Shown: positions 43,761-52,925 of the stretch, piece after piece | How positions within the stretch are numbered: position 1 is the first letter of the stretch | Layout: each line of letters opens with the position of its first letter | Assembly (NCBI GenBank): GCA_964528845.1 | Contig: CAZGVE010000009.1 | Location: 33,799-97,798, forward strand | Direction of reading: 5' to 3' | Origin: FEN-1191 sp964528845 | GTDB taxonomy: Bacteria > Pseudomonadota > Gammaproteobacteria > Steroidobacterales > Steroidobacteraceae | DNA length: 64,000 nucleotides | Translations under genes and position numbers: made by a program | The notes under the pieces: model-generated | The model's database searches: none | Seen by the model: only the letters and a program-made list of their open reading frames with translations | What the model was told of the DNA's origin: nothing

Positions 43761-44825
43761 TTGGCGCGGATCGATGCACTGCTCGATGAGGTCCTGCGAC
43801 GCCGCGGCTCGGACCTGCATTTCATCGCCGGCGACCCGCCGCGCATTCGCCTGCACGGTGACCTCGCGCCATTGCGCGCCGACGCGCTCACCGCCGAGGA
43901 CGCGAAGGCGACGCTGATCGAGATCATGCCGCGCAAGGCGATGGAACGCTTCGACGCTAAGGATGGCGCCGACTTCGCCTACACGCTCGAAGGCAAGGGA
44001 CGCTTTCGCGTCAACGTGATGCGCCATTTGAACGGCATGGGCGGGGTATTCAGGGCCATCCCCTCGCAGGCCCTGACACTCGATGAACTGAACATGCCGC
44101 TGGCGGTGCGCCAGCTCGCACAGGCCAACAACGGCCTGATCCTGGTTACCGGGAAGACCGGATCGGGCAAGTCGACCTCGCTGGCCGCGATGATCGACGA
44201 CATCAACAAGCGCATCAAGGGACATATCCTGACGATCGAGGACCCGATCGAGTTTGTCCATACGCGCCGTAATTGCCTGATCAGCCAGCGCGAGATCGGA
44301 GTCCATGCGCCGAGCTTCGCGGCCGCCCTGCACTCGGCCCTGCGCGAAGATCCGGACGTGGTGCTGGTCGGCGAGCTGCGCGACCTGGAGACCATGAGCA
44401 TCGCGGTGACCGCGGCCGAGATGGGCATCCTGGTCATGGGTACGCTGCATACCAACGGCGCGGCGCCGACGGTCGATCGGATGGTCAACGCATTTCCGTC
44501 CGACAAGCAATCGCACGTGCGCACGATGCTCTCGACATCGCTGCGCGGCGTGGTCTCGCAGCAGCTGCTGAAGCGCAAGGACGGGGCCGGCCGCGTCGCC
44601 GCCCTCGAGATCCTGATCAACACTCCGGCCGCTGCCAACCTGATCCGGCAGGGCAAGCTCGACCAGCTCGAGAGCACGATGCAATCCGGAGGCCAGTTCG
44701 GCATGCGCACGATGGACTCGGCGATCCAGCAGCTGCTCGATGGCGGACTCATCTCCGGTGCCGAGGCGTACAAGAAGGGAATGAACAAGGCGCACTTCGA
44801 GCCGGTCAAGGACCAGCTGCACTGA
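43761..44825 (+). CDS. pilU: PilT paralogue, PilU-type ATPase
   Basis: 354 residues, second retraction-motor ATPase that works with PilT. Walker A is GKTGSGKSTS (about 132-141), LTIEDPIEF, VVLVGELRDLET, and EMGILVMGTLHTNGA in place of the PilT His box. Starts at TTG with a strong GGAGG eight bases upstream, and is coupled to pilT. Either PilU or a second PilT; PilU is favoured by the gene order. Confidence 0.9.
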   Translation: MARIDALLDEVLRRRGSDLHFIAGDPPRIRLHGDLAPLRADALTAEDAKATLIEIMPRKAMERFDAKDGADFAYTLEGKGRFRVNVMRHLNGMGGVFRAIPSQALTLDELNMPLAVRQLAQANNGLILVTGKTGSGKSTSLAAMIDDINKRIKGHILTIEDPIEFVHTRRNCLISQREIGVHAPSFAAALHSALREDPDVVLVGELRDLETMSIAVTAAEMGILVMGTLHTNGAAPTVDRMVNAFPSDKQSHVRTMLSTSLRGVVSQQLLKRKDGAGRVAALEILINTPAAANLIRQGKLDQLESTMQSGGQFGMRTMDSAIQQLLDGGLISGAEAYKKGMNKAHFEPVKDQLH

Positions 44826-44864
44826 GCGGACGGCGCGGCGCAACAATGCAATAATACGCGGCTC

Positions 44865-46471
44865 ATGCGCCGCAAGATTCTCGTCACCAGCGCCCTGCCC
44901 TACGCCAACGGGCCGCTCCACGTCGGACACATCATCGAGGCGGTGCAGACCGACATCTGGGTTCGATTCCAGCGGCTGCGCGGCCACGACTGCCTCTACT
45001 GCTGCGCCGATGATGCCCACGGCACCCCGATCATGATCCGGGCGCAGGCCGAAGGCCTGACGCCCGAGGCGCTCATCGAGCGCACCGCGGCCGAGCACCG
45101 GAGCGACTACGACGGGTTCCTGATCAGCTTTGACCAGTTTCACTCGACCCATTCGCCGCAGAACGTTCATTTCACGCATGAACTGTATGGACTGCTGCGC
45201 GCGGCGGGCTGCATCGCGCGCCGGCAGGTGCGGCAGGCCTACGACGAGCAGGTCGGGATGTTCCTGCCGGACCGTTATGTGCGCGGGACCTGTCCCCGCT
45301 GCAAGTCCCCGGATCAGTACGGGGATTCCTGCGAGGTGTGCGGCTCCACCTATACACCGGCCGACCTGATCGACCCGGTCTCGACCTTGAGCAGCAGCCG
45401 ACCGGTATGGCGTGACTCCGAACACCTGTTCTTCCGGCTCGGCATGTTCGAGTCGATGCTGCGGGAGTACGTTGCCGGGCGCAGCCTGCAGGAGGCGGTA
45501 CGCGCCAAGCTGGGCGAGTGGTTTGCGGCGGGCCTGCAGGACTGGGACATATCGCGTGACGCGCCCTATTTCGGCATCGGCATTCCGGACGCTCCGGGCA
45601 AGTTCTTCTACGTGTGGTTCGATGCTCCAATCGGGTATATCGCCAGTTTCGAAGCCTGGCGCGAGCGCCACGGCGGCAGTTTCGACGAGTACTGGAAGAG
45701 CGAGACCGCCACCGAGCTCTATCACTTCATCGGCAAGGACATCAGCTATTTCCACACGCTGTTCTGGCCGGCCGTGCTGCACGGTGCGGGGTACCGCAGG
45801 CCGACCGCCGTGTTCGCCCATGGCTTCCTGACGATCAACGGCCAGAAGATGTCCAAGTCGCGCGGCACCTTCATCACGGCGCGGCGCTATCTCGAACGCC
45901 TGCCCCCGGAGCCGCTGCGGTACTACTTCGCAGCCAAGCTCAGCAGCGGCATCGAGGACATCGATTTCAATCTCGCCGACTTCATCGCGCGCACCAACTC
46001 CGACCTGGTCGGCAAGCTGGTCAATATCGCCAGCCGCTGCGCCGGCTTCATCGAACGCGGCGGCGGCATGCTCGCCGATGCGCTGCCGGACCCCGCGCTG
46101 TACGCGCAATTCACCGGCGCCGCCGAGAGCGTCGCAGCACTCTACGAGGCGCGCGAATACGGCGCGGCGGTACGCGAGGTCATGGACCTGGCCGATCGCG
46201 CGAACCGCTATGTCGATGCGCACAAGCCCTGGAACCTGGCCCGCGACCCGCAGCACGCGGCGCAGGTGCGCGCGATCGCAACTCAGGGCCTGAACCTGTT
46301 CCGGGTGCTGATGGGATTCCTGGCGCCGGTGCTGCCGCAGATTGCAGCCGCCGCCGGCGAGTTTCTCGACGCACCGTTCACCTCTTGGAGCGCGCTTCAG
46401 CAGCCGCTGTTGGGCCGGGCGATCCGCCCGTACCGCCCGCTGGCGGTGCGCCTGGATCCGGTGGCGGTCGC
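44865..46471 (+). CDS. metG: Methionyl-tRNA synthetase, 3' end lost in gap
   Basis: About 535 residues seen, E. coli MetG having 677. Class I HIGH motif ALPYANGPLHVGHI (about 10-23), a zinc knuckle TCPRCKSPDQYGDSCEVCG (Cys pairs at about 145 and 158), and KMSKSRGTFI (about 329). The anticodon-binding helical domain is seen in part. The C-terminal tRNA-binding domain is presumably in the gap. Located between pilU and a rhomboid gene, as expected for the mrp-metG neighbourhood. Confidence 0.93.
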
Positions 46472-46571
46472 NNNNNNNNNNNNNNNNNNNNNNNNNNNNN
46501 NNNNNNNNNNNNNNNNNNNNNNNNNNNNNNNNNNNNNNNNNNNNNNNNNNNNNNNNNNNNNNNNNNNNNNN
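46472..46571. other. Scaffold gap (100 N) between metG and the rhomboid gene
   Basis: A run of exactly 100 N. The 3' ends of two convergent genes are missing into it, so at least several hundred bases are probably absent. The flanks share no visible repeat. Confidence 0.97.
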
Positions 46572-47089
46572 GTTCCAAAGACCCCCTGCACGAGTTCGAA
46601 CACGCCGTACAGGGTCACGAACAGCCATGCCGGCATCGGGATCGGCGGAAACAGCAGCAGAATCCGCCGGTGCGGGAACGCCATCCCGTAGAACAGCAGC
46701 ACCCCGAAGATCCCGCCCGAAGCCCCGACGGTCGGTGAGGGGCCCGGATCGACACGGCTCATCACGAGCATCTGCGTCAGAGCAGCGCCGACCACACAGG
46801 CGAAGTAGTACTGGGTGAAGCGGCGCGATCCGAGCACCCGCTCGCTGTCCGGGCCGAACATGTACAGCGCCAGCATATTGCTGAAGATATGCAGCAGATT
46901 CGCGTGCAGGAACGCGTAGCTGACGATTTGCCATGGCTCGAAGGGCGGCGCACCGTAGAGGCTACGGGAATTCCATGGCCACAGCGCAAACAGGTCAGTC
47001 AGGGTGTCGCCGGTCAACGATTGGGCCGCAAACACGATCAGGTTCGAATAGAGCAGCGCCCGGACCACGGGCGTCAGGGAGCGGAACAT
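46572..47089 (-). CDS. Rhomboid intramembrane serine protease, 3' end lost in gap
   Basis: About 173 residues visible. An inner-membrane protease of the GlpG/rhomboid family. Hydrophobic helices are interrupted by YAFLHANLLHIFSNMLALY (conserved His/Asn), and the catalytic serine lies in VGASGGIFGVLLF. The catalytic His of the later helix is beyond the gap. The start ATG has the usual rhomboid opening with one helix before the loop. It is convergent with metG. Confidence 0.85.
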
Positions 47090-47168
47090 TCAGGCTCGCT
47101 TTGGGATCATAGGGTTGTATGAACCACCGCCAACAGGGATAGCATTTTGCCATCGGGAGAGACACGCG

Positions 47169-47767
47169 ATGTACGGTAATTCTGGCAGACCTTCGAGGGC
47201 GGGCCGCCGCACCCTGCTGCTGGGCGCGGTGAGCCTGCTGGGGTTGAGCGGTTGCATCAGCACCGCCTTGGTCGAGCACTGGCGGGACGCCTCGTTCACC
47301 GGGCCCCCGCTGCACAAGGTGCTCGTCGTCGGGGTGCAAAAGGACGGCGGGCGTCGCCGGATCTGGGAGGACGGGATGGTGGCCGCGCTGACACATGAGG
47401 GCGTGCAGGCGACGCCGTCGTACCGGGTGTTCCCCGACAAGGCGCCGAGCGCAGATGAACTGGCTGCCACGGCGACGCACGAAGGCTTCGATGGCGTGCT
47501 CGCGACGCATTTCCTCGAAGCGACCAAGTCCTATTACTGGGGCAGCTATGGCCCGAACGCGCCCTATGGCGCTTACGGGCAATTCGGGCTCGGCTGGAGA
47601 CATCGCTACTTCGGGTACTGGGACTGGGCCTATTCACCCGGCTACGTCGATGTCCAGCAGCGCGCCGACTACCAGACCGACGTGTTCGGCGTGGATGCGG
47701 CGGGCGGCAAGCTGATCTGGACCGGTATCACCCGCAGCGTGGACTTGAGCTCCTCCGCCGGCGTGAC
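47169..47767 (+). CDS. Lipoprotein, DUF4136-like, 3' end lost in gap
   Basis: About 199 residues visible. Begins with a basic stretch, a hydrophobic core and a lipobox LSGC (Cys at about 30), so it is a predicted outer-membrane lipoprotein. The remainder has HKVLVVGVQKDGGRRRIWEDGM and a Tyr/Gly/Trp-rich region (SYYWGSYGPNAPYGAYGQFG), as in DUF4136-type proteins, but I cannot confirm the family. The next gene beyond the gap is rnfB. Confidence 0.7.
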
Positions 47768-47867
47768 NNNNNNNNNNNNNNNNNNNNNNNNNNNNNNNNN
47801 NNNNNNNNNNNNNNNNNNNNNNNNNNNNNNNNNNNNNNNNNNNNNNNNNNNNNNNNNNNNNNNNNNN
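47768..47867. other. Scaffold gap (100 N) before rnfB
   Basis: Exactly 100 N. The end of the lipoprotein and the front of rnfB are both lost, so the true missing length is larger. The flanks share no visible repeat. Confidence 0.97.
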
Positions 47868-48249
47868 GCTGCTGCAGCGCCCGGAGCTGCCCCCGGACCC
47901 GGAGTGCGGACCGGTCGTGGCGGACCTGGTGGCACAGGTGAACGCCGAGGACTGCATCGGCTGCGCACGCTGCCTGCCGGTCTGTCCCGTCGATGCGATC
48001 CTTGGCGCCCCGCGCTTCCTGCACACCGTGATCAGCGCGGAGTGCACCGGTTGCGCGCTGTGCCTGCCCAGCTGTCCGGTCGACTGCATCGTGCTGCACC
48101 CGCGAGCGGCTGGCGACGTGGCGCCGAGCGCGTCGGACAACCGCGCTCGCTTCGAGCGGCACGTCGCCCGGGAAGCACGGGACCGTTCCGGTCAGGCGGG
48201 GCTGCTCGCCGCACGGAAGAGCACGGCTGGCAGACAATCCTGCGAATGA
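47868..48249 (+). CDS. rnfB: Rnf complex ferredoxin subunit RnfB, 5' end lost in gap
   Basis: About 127 C-terminal residues. Two ferredoxin-type [4Fe-4S] motifs are intact: CIGCARCLPVCPVDAI and CTGCALCLPSCPVDCI. The RnfB order LLQRPELPPDPECG upstream matches too. Subunit of the membrane Rnf/Rsx ion-translocating ferredoxin:NAD oxidoreductase (or SoxR reducer). The stop overlaps nth (ATGA), the conserved rnf-nth order. Confidence 0.88.
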
Positions 48250-48881
48250 CACCGCAGACCTGCCGGCAGATCTTCGAGACCTTGCGCCAGGCCAATCCGG
48301 AGCCGCGTACCGAGCTCGAGTATGCGAGCCCGTTCGAACTGCTCATCGCAGTGATGCTCTCTGCGCAGGCGACCGACAAGAGCGTCAACGCCGCCACGCG
48401 TGCACTGTTCCGCATCGCCCGCACCCCTGCACAGATGCTGGGCATCGGGCTCGCGCGACTGAAGCGCCACATCCGCACGATCGGCCTGTACAACACCAAG
48501 GCGCGCAATATCATGCGCACCTGCCGACTGCTGGTCGAACAGCATGGCGGCGAGGTGCCACGTGAGCGCGCGGCCCTCGAGGCACTGCCAGGAGTTGGGC
48601 GCAAGACCGCCAACGTCGTGCTCAACTGTGCGTTCGGTGAGCCCACGCTGGCGGTGGACACGCATGTGTTCCGGGTCGCCAATCGCACCGGACTCGCCCG
48701 CGGCAGCAACGCGCGTAGCGTCGAGGAGCAGCTGCTGCGGATCATTCCGGCTCCATACCTGCGCGATGCGCACCACTGGCTGATCCTGCACGGCCGCTAC
48801 ATCTGCAGGGCGCGCGCGCCGCAGTGTCCGGTGTGCCCGATTGCACGCTGGTGCGAATTCGAGCATAAGACGGGACCGTGA
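48246..48881 (+). CDS. nth: Endonuclease III
   Basis: 211 residues, as in E. coli Nth (211). Base-excision glycosylase/AP lyase for oxidised pyrimidines. Helix-hairpin-helix with catalytic Lys in ALPGVGRKTANVVL (about 113-126), catalytic Asp in VDTHVFRVANR, and the C-terminal iron-sulfur loop CRARAPQCPVCPIARWC (Cys spacing 6-2-5). The start overlaps rnfB. Confidence 0.96.
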   Translation: MTPQTCRQIFETLRQANPEPRTELEYASPFELLIAVMLSAQATDKSVNAATRALFRIARTPAQMLGIGLARLKRHIRTIGLYNTKARNIMRTCRLLVEQHGGEVPRERAALEALPGVGRKTANVVLNCAFGEPTLAVDTHVFRVANRTGLARGSNARSVEEQLLRIIPAPYLRDAHHWLILHGRYICRARAPQCPVCPIARWCEFEHKTGP

Positions 48882-49708
48882 GCCTTCCCGACACCGCGCG
48901 CATCGCCGCCCTGTACAGCTACCCGGTAAAATCCGCACGCGGCACCGAACACGCACAGGCCTTGATCACCGACGCCGGGCTGGACGGGGATCGGATGTGG
49001 ATGCTCGTGACTCCCGAGGGCCGCTTCCTCACGCAGCGCGAGCTGCCGCGACTGGCCCTGCTGGCGCCCGAGCTGTCGGCGGACACGCTGGTGCTGCGCT
49101 CGGCCGGGACGCCTGAACTCGCCCTGGCGCGCGATCGCGTGGGCAGCGCGTGCCGCGTCAGGGTCTGGAAGGACGACTGCGCCGCCTTCGACGAAGGCGA
49201 GGAGGCCGCGGCGTGGCTGCAGCGCCTGCTGGGCCGCCCGTGCCGCCTGGTGCGCTTCGATCCGGCCGAGCCCCGCCTGTCAGACCGGGCCTGGACCGGC
49301 GCATTGGCGGCCCCGAACCGGTTCACGGACGGCTTTCCGCTGCTGGTGCTCAGCGCCGCGTCGCTGCGCGATCTCAACGCGCGCCTGCCGGCGCCACTAC
49401 CCTTGAACCGCTTTCGGCCGAACCTGCTGCTCGAGGGGCTCGCGGCCTACGACGAGGATCGCATCGATGAGCTGCACGCAGGCCGAGTGCGCCTCAAGGT
49501 CGTCAAGCCCTGCACACGTTGCAGCATCACGAGCACGGACCAGGAGCTTGGCACCGTCGAGGGCGACGAGCCGCTGCGTACGCTGAAGGCCTACCGCTAC
49601 GATGCGGCACTGCGCGGCGTGTGCTTCGGGCAGAACGTGATCGTCGAGCGCGGCGTCGGCGAGATGTTGCGGCTCGGCCAGGAGTTGCGCGTGCGCTGGC
49701 GCGCCTGA
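48878..49708 (+). CDS. MOSC domain protein (mARC-like)
   Basis: 276 residues. An N-terminal beta-barrel domain (ALYSYPVKSARGTEHAQ) is joined to a MOSC domain, the arrangement of mARC/YcbX molybdenum enzymes. The candidate Mo-ligand Cys lies in VKPCTRCSITSTDQ (about 208-221). The start is a GTG overlapping the nth stop. It probably reduces N-hydroxylated substrates, which is family knowledge; the actual substrate is unknown. Confidence 0.85.
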   Translation: MSLPDTARIAALYSYPVKSARGTEHAQALITDAGLDGDRMWMLVTPEGRFLTQRELPRLALLAPELSADTLVLRSAGTPELALARDRVGSACRVRVWKDDCAAFDEGEEAAAWLQRLLGRPCRLVRFDPAEPRLSDRAWTGALAAPNRFTDGFPLLVLSAASLRDLNARLPAPLPLNRFRPNLLLEGLAAYDEDRIDELHAGRVRLKVVKPCTRCSITSTDQELGTVEGDEPLRTLKAYRYDAALRGVCFGQNVIVERGVGEMLRLGQELRVRWRA

Positions 49709-49726
49709 GGCCCGGTTCGAGACGCC

Positions 49727-50584
49727 CTATTCGACCTGGCTGCCGCGGATACCGAACATGCTGACGATCAGCCGCGCGACCACGCTCAGGAACAATACGA
49801 ACAGCGTGATCAGCAGGGCTCCGGCCCAGGCAAGGGACTGCCAGTTCTGGTACGGACTGGTCGCGAACTGGAAGATCACGACCGGCAGGTTCGCCATCGG
49901 CTGGCCGAGATTCGCACTCCAGAACTGGTTGTTGAGCGCCGTGAAGATCAGCGGTGCGGTCTCGCCGCTGATGCGCGCGAGGGCCAGCAGCACGCCGGTC
50001 AGCAGGCCGCTGCGCGCGGCCGGATAAACGACGCTGGTGATCGTACGCCAGGGCTGGGCCCCGAGCCCGGCGGAAGCCTGGCGCATGCTCTCAGGGATCA
50101 GGCGCAGCATGTCCTCGGCCGTGCGCACGGTCACCGGGATCACGATGATCCCGAGCGCCACGGCACCCGCGATCGCGGAGAAGTGCCCCATGGTCGCCAC
50201 GACGATCGTATACACGAACAGACCGATCACGATCGAGGGCGCGCTCAGCAGCACGTCGTTGATGAAGCGGATCACGACGCTCAGGCGCGCCTTGCGTCCG
50301 TACTCTGACAGTTGCGTCGCGGCGAGGATTCCGACCGGCGCGCCGATCGCAAGGCCGAGCAGGGTCATCACCACGCTGCCGAAGATCGCGTTGATCAGCC
50401 CACCGCTGCTGCCCGGGGCCGGTGTGGTCTGCGTAAAGACCTGCCAGTTCAGACCGCTTAAGCCGCGCGAGAACAGCGTCCACAGGATCGCGGCGAGGAA
50501 CGCGAGTCCGATCAAGGTGGCCAGTCCTGAGGCGGCCAGCGCGATGAACGCGATGATGCGTCGTTTGCGCAGGTTGCCGATCAT
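49727..50584 (-). CDS. pstA: Phosphate ABC transporter permease PstA
   Basis: 285 residues, six membrane helices. Typical PstA segments ATQLSEYGRKARLSVVIRFINDVLLSAPSIVIGLF, RTAEDMLRLIPESMRQASAGLGAQPWRTI (EAA loop) and GETAPLIFTAL. Inner-membrane half of PstSCAB. The ATG overlaps the pstC stop. No pstB follows: the next gene is convergent MOSC 18 bp away. Confidence 0.92.
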   Translation of the reverse strand: MIGNLRKRRIIAFIALAASGLATLIGLAFLAAILWTLFSRGLSGLNWQVFTQTTPAPGSSGGLINAIFGSVVMTLLGLAIGAPVGILAATQLSEYGRKARLSVVIRFINDVLLSAPSIVIGLFVYTIVVATMGHFSAIAGAVALGIIVIPVTVRTAEDMLRLIPESMRQASAGLGAQPWRTITSVVYPAARSGLLTGVLLALARISGETAPLIFTALNNQFWSANLGQPMANLPVVIFQFATSPYQNWQSLAWAGALLITLFVLFLSVVARLIVSMFGIRGSQVE

Positions 50585-51546
50585 ACGCGCGCGCCCCGGC
50601 GCTCGAGTTGCAGCAGCAGCAGTCGCGCGGCCGCGATGATCACGAAGGTCAGCACGAACAGCAACAGTCCGAGCGCGATTAACGAGGAGATGTAGAGCGA
50701 GCCCACCGCCTCGGTGAATTCATTGGCGATGCTGGCCGAGATCGTGGTGCCCGGGGCCAGCAGCGAACTGGAGATGCGATGGGCGTTGCCGACCACGAAG
50801 GTGACGGCCATGGTCTCGCCCAGCGCCCGCCCTAAGCCCAGCATGATGCCGCCGATCACCCCGGCGCGCGAATTGGGCAGCACCACGTTCCAGATGACTT
50901 CCCACTGCGTCGCGCCGAGGCCGTAGGCGGCTTCCTTGAGCGAGCGCGGAGTGGACAGGAATACCTCGCGCATCACCGAAGTAATGAACGGCAGTACCAT
51001 GATCGCCAGCACCAGTCCGGCGGTCAGCAGGCCGATGCCGTACGGAGGTCCGCGGAACAGCTTGCCGACCCACGGCAGGTCGCCGAGCGTATCGATCAGC
51101 CAGGGCTGCACGGTGTGCTGCAGGATCGGCGCCAGCACGAACAGGCCCCAGATGCCGAACACGATACTCGGGACTGCTGCGAGCAGCTCGATGCAGCCGG
51201 CGATCGGTCCGCGCAGCCGGAGCGGGCAGGTCTCGGTCAGGAACACGGCGATGCCGAACGCCAGCGGCACCGCGATCAGCATCGCGATCAGCGAGGTGAC
51301 GACCGTGCCGTAGAGCGCGGCGAGCGCTCCGAACTGCTCCGTGACCGGATTCCAGACCTCGCGCGTCAGGAACCCGAACTTGAACTGGCGCAGTGCCGGC
51401 CATCCACCATAGAACAGAGCGACGAGCACTCCCGCGAGCAGCACCAGCACGAGCCCGGCGGACAGCGCAGTCAGGAAACGGAATACGGATTCCGCGCGCG
51501 CTTCGCTCTTGAGCTGGTGCTGGAACGATGCGCTGACGGCTGACAT
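50581..51546 (-). CDS. pstC: Phosphate ABC transporter permease PstC
   Basis: 321 residues, six helices. Features are FGIAVFLTETCPLRLRGPI, LLAAVPSIVFGIWGLFVL, TSVMREVFLSTPRSLKEAAYGLGATQWE (EAA loop) and ALGETMAVTFVVGN. Partner of PstA. Between it and pstS lie 166 bp with a hairpin. Confidence 0.93.
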   Translation of the reverse strand: MSAVSASFQHQLKSEARAESVFRFLTALSAGLVLVLLAGVLVALFYGGWPALRQFKFGFLTREVWNPVTEQFGALAALYGTVVTSLIAMLIAVPLAFGIAVFLTETCPLRLRGPIAGCIELLAAVPSIVFGIWGLFVLAPILQHTVQPWLIDTLGDLPWVGKLFRGPPYGIGLLTAGLVLAIMVLPFITSVMREVFLSTPRSLKEAAYGLGATQWEVIWNVVLPNSRAGVIGGIMLGLGRALGETMAVTFVVGNAHRISSSLLAPGTTISASIANEFTEAVGSLYISSLIALGLLLFVLTFVIIAAARLLLLQLERRGARV

Positions 51547-51626
51547 GGTTTGGGCTCTTTCAGGTCCCGACGATGCGGCGCGAGGCGTGCACGCTAGCCC
51601 AAATCGGCCCTCGGCGCACTACCAGG

Positions 51627-51645
51627 CGGCCGCAGCTCGCGGCCG
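51627..51645 (-). terminator. Hairpin between pstS and pstC
   Basis: CGGCCGC and GCGGCCG pair perfectly across a five-base loop in the 166-bp pstS-pstC spacer. No T-run follows. It may reduce read-through or stabilise the pstS transcript, which would raise the binding protein over the permease. Inference only. Confidence 0.4.
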
Positions 51646-51712
51646 GCCCAGCGCCTGTGCACCGCCCGGGCCGGGCACCCCCCGTACCGCGCCCTTCCCT
51701 CGCGTTCTTGGC

Positions 51713-52762
51713 CTACTTCGCAGGCCAGGCCGGCTTGCCGTTGACTTTCAGTGCATCCGCCCAGGTCTTCTCGATCTGCGTGATCACCTTGTCGGGCAGT
51801 GGCACGTAGTCCAGATCCTGCGCCAGCTTGGTGCCGTTCCGGAAACCCCAGTCGAAGAACTTGAGTGCCGAGACCACATTGGTGTCCTTGCTGTCCGCAT
51901 GCACCAGAATGAAGCTGGCACCGGTGATCGGCCAGCTCGCGGCGCCCGGCTGGTCCGTCAGGATCAGGTAATACCCCGGCGCCTTGGCCCAGTCGGCGTT
52001 CGCCGCAGCGGTCTGAAACGCCTTTGCTTCCGGAGCGACGAGCTTGCCATCGTGATTCACCATCCGCACATAGGTCATGCCGGTCTGCTTGACATACGCG
52101 TACTCGACGTAGCCGATCGCGCCGCCGGTCTGGGTGGTCTGGTTCGCGACCCCTTCGTTGCCCTTGGCGCCGATGCCAACGGGCCACTGCACCGAGGTGT
52201 TGGCGCCGATCTGCTGCTGGAACTTCGGGCTGACCTTGGACAGGTAGTTGGTGAACAGGAAGTTCGTGCCGGAGCCATCGGAACGCGCCACCGGCGCGAT
52301 ATCGAGCTTAGGCAGCTTGAGCTGCGGATTCAGCTTCTGGATGGCCGGATCGTTCCAGCGCGTGATGTCCCCGAGATAGATCGCCGCGATCGTCGGGCCA
52401 TCGAGCACGAGATCACCCGGCTTGATGCCCGGGATGTTCACGACCGGCACCACGCCGCCGATGATCTGCGGCCACTGCACCAGACCATTCGTGTTCAGAT
52501 CTGCCTGTTCGAGCGGCTTGTCCGAGGCGCCGAAGGTCACGGTGCCCTTCTCGATCTGCTGGATGCCGCCGCCCGAGCCGATGGACTGGTAATTGATGCC
52601 AATACCGGTCTGCGCCTTGTAGGCCTCCGCCCATTTGGCATAGACGGGGTACGGAAAGGTTGCGCCCGCGCCCGAGATGTCATCGGCGAGCGCCGGCAGC
52701 GTTGCCGCGGTGCACAGTGCGGCTGCGCTGAGTAGGGCGACCCGCAATACAGGGGTGTTCAC
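51713..52762 (-). CDS. pstS: Periplasmic phosphate-binding protein PstS
   Basis: 349 residues, with a signal peptide (hydrophobic core about 7-22, ending LPALA). Binds phosphate in the periplasm. Conserved: DISGAGATFPYPVYAKWAEAY, GSGGGIQQIEKG, VARSDGSGTNFLFTNYLS (phosphate loop) and GYVEYAYV. A GTG start with AGGAGA ten bases upstream. A Pho-box-like sequence lies upstream. Confidence 0.94.
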   Translation of the reverse strand: MNTPVLRVALLSAAALCTAATLPALADDISGAGATFPYPVYAKWAEAYKAQTGIGINYQSIGSGGGIQQIEKGTVTFGASDKPLEQADLNTNGLVQWPQIIGGVVPVVNIPGIKPGDLVLDGPTIAAIYLGDITRWNDPAIQKLNPQLKLPKLDIAPVARSDGSGTNFLFTNYLSKVSPKFQQQIGANTSVQWPVGIGAKGNEGVANQTTQTGGAIGYVEYAYVKQTGMTYVRMVNHDGKLVAPEAKAFQTAAANADWAKAPGYYLILTDQPGAASWPITGASFILVHADSKDTNVVSALKFFDWGFRNGTKLAQDLDYVPLPDKVITQIEKTWADALKVNGKPAWPAK

Positions 52763-52831
52763 GTGAAGGATCTCCTGGCGTTCTATAGAAATGGCAGGCC
52801 TGCGCCCGCGGGCGTATTGAGCCGGGAATGT

Positions 52832-52860
52832 GTTACAACACAATGACAGCGACATCGGCG
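52832..52860 (-). promoter_or_regulatory. Pho-box-like site of pstS, overlapping an inverted repeat
   Basis: Read on the minus strand, CGCCGAT, CTGTCAT and TTGTAAC occur at 11-bp steps with 4-bp spacers. CTGTCAT is an exact PhoB half-site; the flanking two match in part. It lies 70-98 bp before the pstS start. On the plus strand, TGTGTT-AC-AACACA (52829-52842) overlaps it and may be the operator of the adjacent HTH gene. Pattern match only. Confidence 0.5.
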
Positions 52861-52925
52861 GTTTCGTTACCCGGCACGCCCCGGCGGCGTCCTCACACCT
52901 CAGACGCGCTAAGATCGACCGCGCC

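Noticed and set aside
43548..46934. A long (1128-codon) minus-strand open frame
   Set aside because: It is antisense to pilT, pilU and metG, runs through the N gap, and has the composition expected of the antisense frame of GC-rich genes.
47115..48881. A single open frame joining lipoprotein, RnfB region and endonuclease III
   Set aside because: It passes through the N gap and then reads the rnfB stretch in the wrong frame; the lipoprotein and nth are separate genes.
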